From assembly GCA_014189435.1 (NCBI GenBank), contig CP050293.1:3105001-3169000 (forward strand): a stretch of 64,000 nucleotides of DNA, in the 5' to 3' direction. A program made the position numbers and the translations under genes. Positions within the stretch are counted from its first letter, which is position 1, and every line of letters begins with the position of its first letter. Source of the stretch: Mesorhizobium loti (lineage in GTDB: Bacteria > Pseudomonadota > Alphaproteobacteria > Rhizobiales > Rhizobiaceae). Shown piece after piece: positions 31,073 to 40,076 of the stretch. Below the pieces are notes generated by a model. The model was not told where the DNA came from. It was given only the letters and a program-made list of their open reading frames with translations, and made no database searches.

Positions 31073-31174
31073 ATGGAATTTGAAAAAATCTCAAGGGGTT
31101 CATTAGCGCAGCAGGCTATTGTGGCGATGGTGTTAGCACTGATCGCTTATCTGCCTCGCCATCTCCCACACTAA
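31073..31174 (+). CDS. candidate 33-residue one-helix membrane peptide
   Basis: A short reading frame after GTAGGGGGA. It starts MEFEKISRGSLAQQ, has a hydrophobic helix (AIVAMVLALIAYL) and ends PRHLPH. The start site and the helix make translation plausible, but there is no homolog known to me. It lies about 120 bases after the DUF6161-like gene. Confidence 0.4.
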   Translation: MEFEKISRGSLAQQAIVAMVLALIAYLPRHLPH

Positions 31175-31246
31175 GTCCTGCGCAAATTCTGTGCGAAAAT
31201 CTATCATTTGGTCGGGTTAACAAAAATCACTGCCTTGGCATATGGA

Positions 31247-31336
31247 CTAAAAGAAATACTTCAATAAGCCAAATATTACTGCGACTAAAGTGGTTATAGC
31301 CCAAGGAACAATCTTACTCGAACTGAAATCTTTCAC
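31247..31336 (-). CDS. candidate 29-residue one-helix membrane peptide, coupled to upstream gene
   Basis: The reading frame begins with a GTG that overlaps the stop codon of the upstream gene (TAGTG), codes KDFSSSKIVPW, then one hydrophobic helix (AITTLVAVIFGLLKYFF) and stops. The overlap is the usual arrangement for translational coupling. No family known. Confidence 0.4.
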   Translation of the reverse strand: MKDFSSSKIVPWAITTLVAVIFGLLKYFF

Positions 31337-32436
31337 TATCCAGTTTCTGCTTGGCCTCGTAACGCTGTAAACGTTTTCCATATAATCCAGAGCGTCGTAC
31401 CCTCCCCCTTAATAGAAATATAGTACTCCTCCTTAGCCTCACTTTCTGAAGTGTGCGTCTTCTCTAACGATCCAACCGATCTCTCTAGAGAAAACTCTTC
31501 AGCCAGTATCCTCCAGGTATTAGTACCAGTAACTGTCTTCGGGATGTTTGCTTTTTCACTTAGAAACGGCGTACATAGGAAAAGTAAAAACTCAGCTCTT
31601 TCCCGGTTGTCTGTGCGAATTTCCCGGTATTTCTCAACGAACTTTTGAAGCGCAAGAGCGTACTCGAGAAAACGAAATCTGCGAACGTGTTCCCGCTTGA
31701 TATCACGCGCCAGATCGCCTCCTTCAGCCGGATATGTCGTTATGACACCCTGCTTGCTTATCAAGGAAAGAACTGATTTTGCGTATTTTACGTCCATTTC
31801 CTTATTTTTATCGAATATTTTCTTTACTAAATAGTCGCTCGCGTGATCGAAATGTTTATTGTTTATCAAAAGCCCCACGATTTTGTCTTTTGAATTGTCC
31901 CTCCAGGTCTCGAAATCGTTCTCTCCTACGGGCGCAGGCATCAACATTGCAGGCTTTGCTGAATAGGAGTTGGATGTCGGATAACCGCTCAATTGACCTG
32001 TGCTGATAATCCCAATTAGACAGTCCACCACCGTCGACACGAACGGATGGTTAGCAAGGTCACGATCGCTGAAGAAATCTTCCGTTGACTTTCCAATATC
32101 TTCAACCAGATGCACTTCGACGCATAGCGTGCCAGGTCGATAAAAACGCAAATTGAAATTGTAGTGCCTAGACTTTGAACCAGTTGAATCTTGTATCGTG
32201 AGCTGGGAACTTCGTCCAACAACCTTGCCGTCGGTTTCTCGATTTATCTTGCGGCTAATTTCTTGCCAGACTTCAATATATGGCTTGATCACCCACGGTC
32301 GATACGCGCGTTCAGACACAATTCCGAGGGGTTTCAAAAAGCCCGGATTTGGCTCAACAGAAGCCAAATCGCTCTTGAGCAATCGGTCTTCGAGATCCGG
32401 CCCCACCCAAGCCAAAACGATCCAAGAATATTGCAT
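31336..32436 (-). CDS. hypothetical protein, accessory
   Basis: A 366-residue protein starting MQYSWIVLAW, of no recognised family. It is mixed alpha/beta, rich in Lys, Glu and Asn, and its DNA is clearly lower in GC than the neighbours, which suggests recent acquisition. There are no obvious membrane segments beyond a mildly hydrophobic start, and no known catalytic motif. The start at 32436 is uncertain (weak ribosome site). Its stop overlaps the start of a 29-residue membrane peptide. Confidence 0.6.
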   Translation of the reverse strand: MQYSWIVLAWVGPDLEDRLLKSDLASVEPNPGFLKPLGIVSERAYRPWVIKPYIEVWQEISRKINRETDGKVVGRSSQLTIQDSTGSKSRHYNFNLRFYRPGTLCVEVHLVEDIGKSTEDFFSDRDLANHPFVSTVVDCLIGIISTGQLSGYPTSNSYSAKPAMLMPAPVGENDFETWRDNSKDKIVGLLINNKHFDHASDYLVKKIFDKNKEMDVKYAKSVLSLISKQGVITTYPAEGGDLARDIKREHVRRFRFLEYALALQKFVEKYREIRTDNRERAEFLLFLCTPFLSEKANIPKTVTGTNTWRILAEEFSLERSVGSLEKTHTSESEAKEEYYISIKGEGTTLWIIWKTFTALRGQAETG

Positions 32437-32452
32437 CTGAAGGCTCACAAAA

Positions 32453-32498
32453 GGTGTGGGCGGCGGGGATCGAACCCACTGCAACCGCCCCTACCCTC
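32453..32498 (-). pseudogene. tRNA-like acceptor/T-arm minihelix (tRNA remnant)
   Basis: On the minus strand, GTGGGCG pairs with CGCCCAC as a perfect 7-base acceptor stem around a T arm GTGGG TTCGATC CCCGC, followed by ACCT. Between the acceptor and T arm only 22 bases remain, so the D and anticodon arms are missing. It borders the unknown gene and could be an attachment-site remnant. Confidence 0.5.
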
Positions 32499-32532
32499 AG
32501 GCGCCCACTCAAAGGTTTTTGGATTCCGTTAG

Positions 32533-33023
32533 GCGGAGGTAGATCATATTGGTTTCACGAGCAAGTCTGTTGGGATTAGCGGCGAAGTTTGCTCACGCGG
32601 TCATTAGCCGGGTTGACACTTCTCCAGCATATCGCCCGCTTCGAAGCCTGTGGTGACGTAACGGCTTGCGCGAGGAACTTGTTCAAAAACGATGCCGTAG
32701 CTTTGCTAAAGGTTGTCACTGTCGATCGGGACCAGCGTGCCCTGGATCGCGGGTGTGTTGAGCGATCCGACTATCGCCAACGAACGCGTAGCAAAATCTC
32801 GCATCGACTAAAGTTTGTACGATGAATTCGTGACTCCGTTGGTTCCGGCGCACCAGCCGGTCACACTGGCGTCGCAACGCGGCGTGTCTCGATCCAATTT
32901 CGGCGGCAGAGCACCTAAACCAGGTAGGGTCGTTTGACGCCCGACAAAAGGCCGCAATGTGCGCAAACAACGGACTACCAGCGTTTTTGGGAACTGGAGG
33001 AGCGCTACTCTCTTTGGTTGGAA
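32533..33023. other. gene-free gap
   Basis: About 490 bases between the tRNA remnant and tRNA-Val. Only short reading frames without ribosome sites are present and none is convincing. No repeat or known RNA is recognised. Confidence 0.5.
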
Positions 33024-33099
<76 letters not shown>

Positions 33100-33315
33100 G
33101 CTCCGGGCCGGACCTTTAAGCGGTCGAGATCGGCTTCGCAAGGCCAAATGAGCGAACGACGCCCTGGTTGGACGCCGGTTTTGCCAACAAAACGCCGGCT
33201 GTCAAAAAACCTTCTCCTGTTTGCTGTTATGCTGTCCTGTCACGCTTGACACCCGGTGGCGAACCCCTTATCCAGCGCCCCAACGACGAACACGGCTGAC
33301 ACGTGTTCGCCATGC

Positions 33316-33392
33316 GCGGGTGTAGCTCAGTTGGTTAGAGTGCCGGCCTGTCACGCCGGAGGTCGCGGGTTCGAGCCCCGTCACTCGCGCCA
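33316..33392 (+). tRNA. tRNA-Asp (anticodon GTC)
   Basis: 77 bases with encoded CCA. Acceptor GCGGGTG/CACTCGC, D arm AGCTCAGTTGGTTAGAGT, anticodon stem CCGGC/GCCGG around loop CTGTCAC (anticodon GTC) and a regular T arm. Standard bacterial tRNA-Asp. Confidence 0.97.
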
Positions 33393-33782
33393 TTTCTCTC
33401 AAGGGTATCAAGCCCTTGGCACAAGGGAAATGTCGACATGAATTGTCAAAGTCCACTTTCAGAAATGAAGTGTCGAGGGGCGGCCTTTTCGCCTGGTCGC
33501 CAGCTTGGTATCCTTGCGGCCGGTGACCATTCCGTGCCAATCGCAAGGGGCCGACTGTCTTCACAGCCGGCTTCAAAAAAACCGTCATGCATGCGTGATG
33601 GTGTGGCAAACGGGACGTCACTCCAATAGGCTGAAAAGCAGCTCCTGAACCGACTCGGTCTGGGTTGAGCCGCGTTTGGTCTTGCGAATTCCGCTTGCGG
33701 ATTTGCCCACAAAGCGCTCGATTCATTTCGCAGTTAGCGGAGCTGCACCAGTATGCGGTCTGAACGGCATGGAGGACTTATA
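33393..33782. other. gene-free gap
   Basis: 390 bases between tRNA-Asp and the next gene with nothing recognised. Reading frames here lack ribosome sites and familiar protein features. Confidence 0.5.
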
Positions 33783-34298
33783 GTGTCAATCGCACCAAAC
33801 ATTCCTATGCGCACGATATTCACGCTCATTTACCTGGGTGCCGTAACGACGGTCGCCACAGCCCTTTTCCCGGCGACCGCGTCGGCCGACCGGCTGCAAC
33901 GATGCGCGCGCGAGGGCGGCGTCTGCCGTCTGCCGTATCCCGCCGAGGTGGTCTATGGCGCCCAGGGCCAAACAACCTCGCGCTATTTCGAGCGAAACGC
34001 GGTACCTTGCTCAAATCGCGTTTTTGGCGACCCCGCACCGAACAGGCCAAAATCGTGTTTCATTGTCATCCGCGACCGGGACCAGTCGGATGACGATTAC
34101 GACGCGCCGCCCCGCGAGAGGTGGGCGGTCTGTGCCGACGAAGGCGAATTCTGCGACTTCGATGGCCGCAAGGTGGTCAGATTCGGGGCGCGCGGCCGAT
34201 TCACGCAGGACGTGTTCCGCAATGGCGTCCAATGCGACAACGATACATTCGGCGATCCCGCGCCTGATCAAAGAAAGCGCTGCTACATCAGGCAGTAA
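33783..34298 (+). CDS. secreted protein with a duplicated FGDP cysteine domain
   Basis: 171 residues from a GTG at 33783 with GGAGG well placed before it. After an export signal (TIFTLIYLGAVTTVATALFP) come two similar units of about 55 residues, each with four cysteines and the pattern C..EG..C, V..GA.G, then C.N and FGDPAP followed by K.C or +.C: CAREGGVCRLP/FGDPAPNRPKSC and CADEGEFCDFDG/FGDPAPDQRKRC. This looks like an internal duplication of a small disulfide-bonded beta domain. The function is unknown; a carbohydrate-binding role is only a guess. Confidence 0.72.
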   Translation: MSIAPNIPMRTIFTLIYLGAVTTVATALFPATASADRLQRCAREGGVCRLPYPAEVVYGAQGQTTSRYFERNAVPCSNRVFGDPAPNRPKSCFIVIRDRDQSDDDYDAPPRERWAVCADEGEFCDFDGRKVVRFGARGRFTQDVFRNGVQCDNDTFGDPAPDQRKRCYIRQ

Positions 34299-34456
34299 GT
34301 GGTCAGGCCATCGCCTGCGGGACATCCAAAGCGCGTCGCGTTGAAGCGGATTCATGTGACGCGCTTTGGGTCTTGTGGTTCTCCCAAACCGGGGCCACTT
34401 TTGGGCGACATGCATCAGGGCTGAAACAGCCTGATGGCTCCGCGAGCCTCAATGGC

Positions 34457-35386
34457 TCAACCCTTCGCCAGCAGCGCCTCAACCTCCTGCAGCGTCGGCA
34501 TGGACGGCGCGGTGCCGGGACGCGTCACGGAAATGCCGGCGACGGCACAAGCGAAGCGTACCGCTTGCAGCGGCTCCACGCCGCGCGAAAGTGCTGCGGC
34601 AAAGCCACCGTTGAAAGCGTCTCCCGCCCCGGTGGTCTCTACCACTGGCCCGGCACTGATGACGGGAACATGGTCGGAGCGCTCCTTCGAGTGCAAAAGC
34701 GCGCCCTTGTCACCCAGCGTGACGATGACCGTGCCGACGCCCTTTTCGAGCAGCTTATCGGCAGCGCGGCGCGCCACGTCGACCGAGGACACCTTCATTC
34801 CGGTCAGTTCCTCCGTCTCCGTCTCGTTGGGCGTGAGATAGTCGCACAGCGTGTAGATGCGGTCGGGAAGCTTTGCCGCCGGCGCCGGGTTGAGGATCGT
34901 CGTCACCCCTGCCCCGCGCGCGATCTCCAGCGCCCGCATGGCTGCTTCGATCGGCTGTTCGAGCTGGGTGACAAAGACGCCGGCACTACTGATCAGCGCG
35001 GCATTGGCTTCGATATCGGCTGGCGAGATCAGCATGGCGGCACCGGGACTGACGATGATGGCGTTGTTGCCGGTGGTCTCCTCGACAAAGATGTAGGCCG
35101 CACCGGTGTAGCTTTCCGGCGTGTCGATGACGGCATTCTTAACGCCCGCCTGCGCCCAGGTCTGCCTGGCCATGTCGGCGAAGGGATCGACGCCGAGGCG
35201 GGTGAGGAAGGTGACGTCGGCGCCAAGCTTGCCGGCGGCGACCGCCTGGTTCGAGCCCTTGCCGCCCGGACCCAGCGTGAAGGATGTGCCGAGGATGGTT
35301 TCGCCCATGCGCGGCTGCCGCTGCGCCCTGTAGGCTGTGTCGGCGACGAAGACACCCAGGATGACGACAGGCTTGCCCGAGGTCAT
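34457..35386 (-). CDS. ribokinase-family (PfkB) sugar kinase
   Basis: A 309-residue kinase with the ribokinase blocks GPGGKGSNQAVAAGKLGA and the C-terminal VETTGAGDAFNGGFAAAL catalytic loop. It phosphorylates a pentose or similar sugar. The ATG at 35386 follows GGAGTAA, which also contains the stop of fucU, so the two genes are translationally close. Together with fucU, the ABC ATPase and the divergent transporter genes it forms one sugar locus. It could be RbsK itself, but the FucU-type partner leaves the substrate open. Confidence 0.9.
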   Translation of the reverse strand: MTSGKPVVILGVFVADTAYRAQRQPRMGETILGTSFTLGPGGKGSNQAVAAGKLGADVTFLTRLGVDPFADMARQTWAQAGVKNAVIDTPESYTGAAYIFVEETTGNNAIIVSPGAAMLISPADIEANAALISSAGVFVTQLEQPIEAAMRALEIARGAGVTTILNPAPAAKLPDRIYTLCDYLTPNETETEELTGMKVSSVDVARRAADKLLEKGVGTVIVTLGDKGALLHSKERSDHVPVISAGPVVETTGAGDAFNGGFAAALSRGVEPLQAVRFACAVAGISVTRPGTAPSMPTLQEVEALLAKG

Positions 35387-35390
35387 GCCG

Positions 35391-35843
35391 TTACTCCGCA
35401 TCCGGCGGCACGACGCCCTTGCGGAAGGCGAAGCAGCCATAGAAGCGGCGTTCGCCGGTCTGGATGACGCAATAGGCTTTTTTGGCGCGCTCGTAGAAGG
35501 CGTAGCGCTCGACCGCTATCATCGGCCAGGACTTGCCCTCGGCCCTGTCGACTTCCTTCTGCACCTCTTTCTGTACGGGCGGGATCTCATCGGGCTTGCC
35601 GACAATCTCCATGCGCGCGGCGGAGTCATCGACGAACGTGTCCAGCGGGTAGAGCGACAGCACCGCCTTAACCACCTCGGCGGCCGAGGCATCGATGCGC
35701 AGCACGCGGCCGAGCGCGGTCTGGCGCGCTACTGAATCGGACGGAAAATTGGTGTCGGCGATGATCAGATCGTCGCCATGGCCCATTGCCCGCAATGCCT
35801 GCAGCACGTCGGCATTGAGCAGCGGGTTGATGCCTTTGAGCAT
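35391..35843 (-). CDS. RbsD/FucU-family sugar mutarotase (FucU type)
   Basis: A 150-residue protein that interconverts anomers of a sugar. It is closer to L-fucose mutarotase FucU than to ribose pyranase RbsD: MLKGINPLLNADVLQ, MGHGDDLIIADTNFP, VERYAFYERAKKAYCVIQTG and the final FYGCFAFRKGV all follow FucU. The His in MGHGDD and the Tyr in AFYERA are the catalytic or sugar-binding positions. It speeds the conversion of incoming sugar to the form used by the kinase or dehydrogenase. Confidence 0.9.
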   Translation of the reverse strand: MLKGINPLLNADVLQALRAMGHGDDLIIADTNFPSDSVARQTALGRVLRIDASAAEVVKAVLSLYPLDTFVDDSAARMEIVGKPDEIPPVQKEVQKEVDRAEGKSWPMIAVERYAFYERAKKAYCVIQTGERRFYGCFAFRKGVVPPDAE

Positions 35844-35864
35844 GATAGTCCTCGTGAGTTGAGA

Positions 35865-36923
<1,059 letters not shown>

Positions 36924-37017
36924 ATCTCCCCCATCGGCTCCATTAGCCGTAGGCAGAAGCTAACCAACGCGACCGGTCAGGGCAAGTCAGTCCCTTATAG
37001 ATAAAAACCTGTTCTCG

Positions 37018-37046
37018 TTGACACCGCGTTTGGTTGTGAGAATAGT
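37018..37046 (+). promoter_or_regulatory. candidate promoter of the binding-protein operon
   Basis: TTGACA (37018-37023), 17 bases, then AATAGT (37041-37046). The -35 box is perfect and the -10 box matches four of six. It lies in the divergent region before the binding-protein gene and is flanked by TTCTC/GAGAA arms that may be an operator. Confidence 0.5.
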
Positions 37047-37214
37047 GGCGAATGCTGGTCCGAATGCCGGTTACCCGATCCGCAAAATCGGAACTTCAAT
37101 CGCGCAGGTGGGGTCCTGCGCAGTTCGTTTCCGAGCCGGGAGAATCGTTGGCGCTCCAGCGTCCGACAAGGTTGGTCATATCCATTCACGCTGATGTTCT
37201 GGGAGGAATAGTCG

Positions 37215-38879
37215 ATGAGAACAGGTCTTTACGAGCAACTGATCCGTGCCGGTGCCACAAGGCGCGACCTCTTGAAGGGTGCGGCCAGCATGGCCGCGCT
37301 CTCGGCAGCATCCAGCGCCGGTCTCGGCGCGTTGACGCGTCCGGCATCGGCCGCCGATGATCTGCGCGCGCAGATCCTGCAGGTCCCGGGCGTTGGCAAG
37401 GGTCAGCCAACCGACGCCGATTTCCAGAAGGTCGGCGAGATGTGCCTTGGCGCCACCAAGGCCAGCGTCAAGCAAGGCGAGTTCGCCGGTGTCGAGCTCA
37501 CCTTCATGGGTCTTAACAACCAGAACCTGCACAATGTGCTGTACCGCGGCTTCCTGAAGGCGTGGGAAGACTACACGGGCGCCAAGTTCAACTGGATCGA
37601 TCTGGCGCAGGCCGACTACAATCCGCGCCTGCAGCAGGCGATCGCCACCGGCACCGTCGATTTCGACGTCATCGAGATGGGCGCGCCGTTCGAGGGCGAC
37701 GTCTGTGGCAAGGGGCTGGCCTCTGAGATGCCGGACTGGGTCAAGAAACAGATCGATATGGACGACATTGTGGCCTATCTGAAGCCGCCGGTCGGCACCT
37801 GGAACGGCAAGCAGTACCGCGTGACCGTCGACGGGGACGCGCACAACTTCAATTACCGCACCGATGTGTTCGTCGATGCCGACCTCGCCAAGGCGTGGAA
37901 AGACGGCGGCGGTGAAGGTGAGTGGGGCGTGCCGAAGACCTGGCAGCAGGTGCAGGCCGTAACCAAGTTCCTCAAGGGCAAGAAATTCAAGGGCCAGGAC
38001 GTTTACGGCTATCTCGATGCGCCAAAGCCCTGGGGCGGGTTCGGCTTCTACTTCCTCGGCAGCCGTGCCACCGCCTACGCCAAGCACCCTGATGACAAAG
38101 CGTGGCTGTTCGATCCGGATACGATGAAACCGCGCGTCAACAACCCGGCTTGGGTGCGGGCGATCCAGGACGTGATCGACGCACTGCCTTTCGAACCGCA
38201 AGACCAAATCAACGCCGACCCGAACCAGACCTGTTTCTCCCAATTCCTGGGCGGCACTGGTTCGATGCTGGCTTGGTGGGGAGATGCTGGCTCGAATGCG
38301 AAGACCAGTGACTCCTCGGTCGTCGGGGACGTCACAGGCTTCTCGATCCTGCCGGGCTCCGACGATGTCTACAATTCCAAGACCGGCAAGTGGGACAAGC
38401 TCGCCAGCGGCCCGAACTATGCGCCGAACTGCGCCTATATCGGCTGGGGCGTCTATGTCATGGCTCGCGTCGATAGCGACGAAAAGAAGAAAAAGGCGGC
38501 CTGGTCGGCAGCTGCCCATCTCGGCGGCAAGGACCTGTCGCTCTGGTGCGCGGCGTACCCGTCGGGCTTCCAGCCCTATCGCAACAGCCATTTCAACATT
38601 CCGGAATGGGTGGCGGCCGGCTACGACGAGGCGTTCATCACGTCCTATCTCAAGTCGGAAGCCGACAGCTACAACCATCCGAACGCGGCGATCGAGCCAC
38701 GCATCCCCGGCATCTTCCAGTACTACAGCGCCGCCGAGGACATCCTGGCCAACACATTTGCCGGCAAGATGAAGGCACAGGAAGGCGCCGACGCCATCGC
38801 CGCCGCCTGGGAGAAGTTGACCGACCAGATTGGCCGCGAGAAGCAGATCGAACTCTACAAGGCCTCGCTCGGCCTGTAG
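37215..38879 (+). CDS. sugar ABC transporter substrate-binding protein, Tat-exported
   Basis: A 554-residue CUT1-type binding protein, longer than the usual 400-440. The N-terminus has a twin-arginine signal (ATRRDLLKGAASMAALSAA) ending in PASAADD, so it is predicted to fold in the cytoplasm and be exported by Tat. The mature part shows binding-protein blocks such as FEGDVCGKGLA and QFLGGTGSMLAWWGDAGSN. GGGAGG precedes the ATG. A perfect hairpin follows the stop codon. Confidence 0.92.
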   Translation: MRTGLYEQLIRAGATRRDLLKGAASMAALSAASSAGLGALTRPASAADDLRAQILQVPGVGKGQPTDADFQKVGEMCLGATKASVKQGEFAGVELTFMGLNNQNLHNVLYRGFLKAWEDYTGAKFNWIDLAQADYNPRLQQAIATGTVDFDVIEMGAPFEGDVCGKGLASEMPDWVKKQIDMDDIVAYLKPPVGTWNGKQYRVTVDGDAHNFNYRTDVFVDADLAKAWKDGGGEGEWGVPKTWQQVQAVTKFLKGKKFKGQDVYGYLDAPKPWGGFGFYFLGSRATAYAKHPDDKAWLFDPDTMKPRVNNPAWVRAIQDVIDALPFEPQDQINADPNQTCFSQFLGGTGSMLAWWGDAGSNAKTSDSSVVGDVTGFSILPGSDDVYNSKTGKWDKLASGPNYAPNCAYIGWGVYVMARVDSDEKKKKAAWSAAAHLGGKDLSLWCAAYPSGFQPYRNSHFNIPEWVAAGYDEAFITSYLKSEADSYNHPNAAIEPRIPGIFQYYSAAEDILANTFAGKMKAQEGADAIAAAWEKLTDQIGREKQIELYKASLGL

Positions 38880-38895
38880 CCTGATACTATAGTGA

Positions 38896-38924
38896 ACCCT
38901 GACCGGCCTGAGGCCGGTCAGGGT
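38896..38924 (+). promoter_or_regulatory. intercistronic hairpin after the binding-protein gene
   Basis: ACCCTGACCGGC, loop CTGAG, GCCGGTCAGGGT: a perfect 12-base-pair stem followed by a T-rich stretch. It sits between the binding-protein and first permease genes, as in the ROK operon at 27.2 kb, and probably serves differential expression. Confidence 0.8.
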
Positions 38925-38948
38925 CTTTGTTGTGAACGGACGGGACGC

Positions 38949-40070
38949 GTGGCCGAACAGACCTTGCCCACCAATGAATGGCCGGCAAACGGCGGTCCAG
39001 CGGATCTGATCGCACCGGGCCGCAAGCGACTCGGTTTTGCCTTGATGGCCGCGGCGACACTCGGCCTGCTGGCCGTCATCGCGCTGCAGATCCTGTACAA
39101 GAGCGAAGTCACCACACTCGGGTTCGAAAGCTGGCAGCCGGTCGTCTATGCCTATGTGTTGTGGGGTGTGGCTCTCGGCGTCGGCCAGGTGCTGACGCGC
39201 GGCGAAGACGGCCAGCGTGCCCTGTTCCTGCTGCCGGCGCTGCTGTTCACCATCGCCATGGTGATCTTCCCGACGCTGTTCGGCTTCTACATCGCGCTCA
39301 CCGACTGGAACCTCAGTTCCTTCAGCGGCCGCAGGTTCAACGGGCTCGACAATTTCTGGCAGATGCTGGGCGATCCCTACTACCGCAATGCGCTGTTCAA
39401 CATGGTGCTCTATGTGGTGGCGGTGGCGGTCGAATATGTGATCGCCTTTGGCCTGGCGCTGCTGCTCAACGCGCAGATCCGGGCGCGAAAATTCTTCCGC
39501 GTCGTCTTCCTTTTGCCCCTGATGCTGTCGCCGGTCGCGGTGTCGTGGATGATCGGCAAATCGCTGATGGAGTACCGCTTTGGGCCGGCCGCCACGCTGG
39601 CGCGCCATCTCGGCTGGGACAATCCGGCCTTTTTCTCGGACCCTATCACCGCCCGCATCTCGATCATGGTGCTCGATGCCTGGACCTTCATTCCGTTCAT
39701 GATGATCATGCTGCTGGCCGGGCTTCAGGCGATGTCGCGCGAGGTGCTCGAAGCCGCACGCGTCGACGGCGCCAATGCGTGGCAGACCTTCTGGCAGGTC
39801 ACCTTCCCGCTGATGCTGCCGGTTTCGGTGACGGCGTTGATCCTGCGCATCATCTTCAAGCTCAAGCTTGCCGACATCATCATCACGGTGACGTCGGGCG
39901 GTCCGGGCGGCGCAACCGATTCCGTGTCGAGCTTCATCTACCGCGAATATCGCGACCGCTCGAATGTCGGCTACGGAACCATGCTGGCGATGGCCTATCT
40001 GGTGATCATCGTCGTGTTCGTCACGTGGCTGTTGAAATTTGCCAACCGTTTTGTCCGCAATGTGAATTGA
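38949..40070 (+). CDS. sugar ABC transporter permease (MalF type)
   Basis: A 373-residue CUT1 permease with about eight membrane helices and the inner-membrane coupling motif EAARVDGANAWQTFWQVTFP (EAA loop). The GTG at 38949 follows GGACGGGACGC. Reading from an upstream GTG at 38892 is rejected because it would translate through the hairpin. It pairs with the MalG-type permease seven bases downstream. Confidence 0.9.
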   Translation: MAEQTLPTNEWPANGGPADLIAPGRKRLGFALMAAATLGLLAVIALQILYKSEVTTLGFESWQPVVYAYVLWGVALGVGQVLTRGEDGQRALFLLPALLFTIAMVIFPTLFGFYIALTDWNLSSFSGRRFNGLDNFWQMLGDPYYRNALFNMVLYVVAVAVEYVIAFGLALLLNAQIRARKFFRVVFLLPLMLSPVAVSWMIGKSLMEYRFGPAATLARHLGWDNPAFFSDPITARISIMVLDAWTFIPFMMIMLLAGLQAMSREVLEAARVDGANAWQTFWQVTFPLMLPVSVTALILRIIFKLKLADIIITVTSGGPGGATDSVSSFIYREYRDRSNVGYGTMLAMAYLVIIVVFVTWLLKFANRFVRNVN

Positions 40071-40076
40071 GCTGAG

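Noticed and set aside
32589..32825. Gene between tRNA remnant and tRNA-Val
   Set aside because: The 78-codon frame has no ribosome site and no known protein features.
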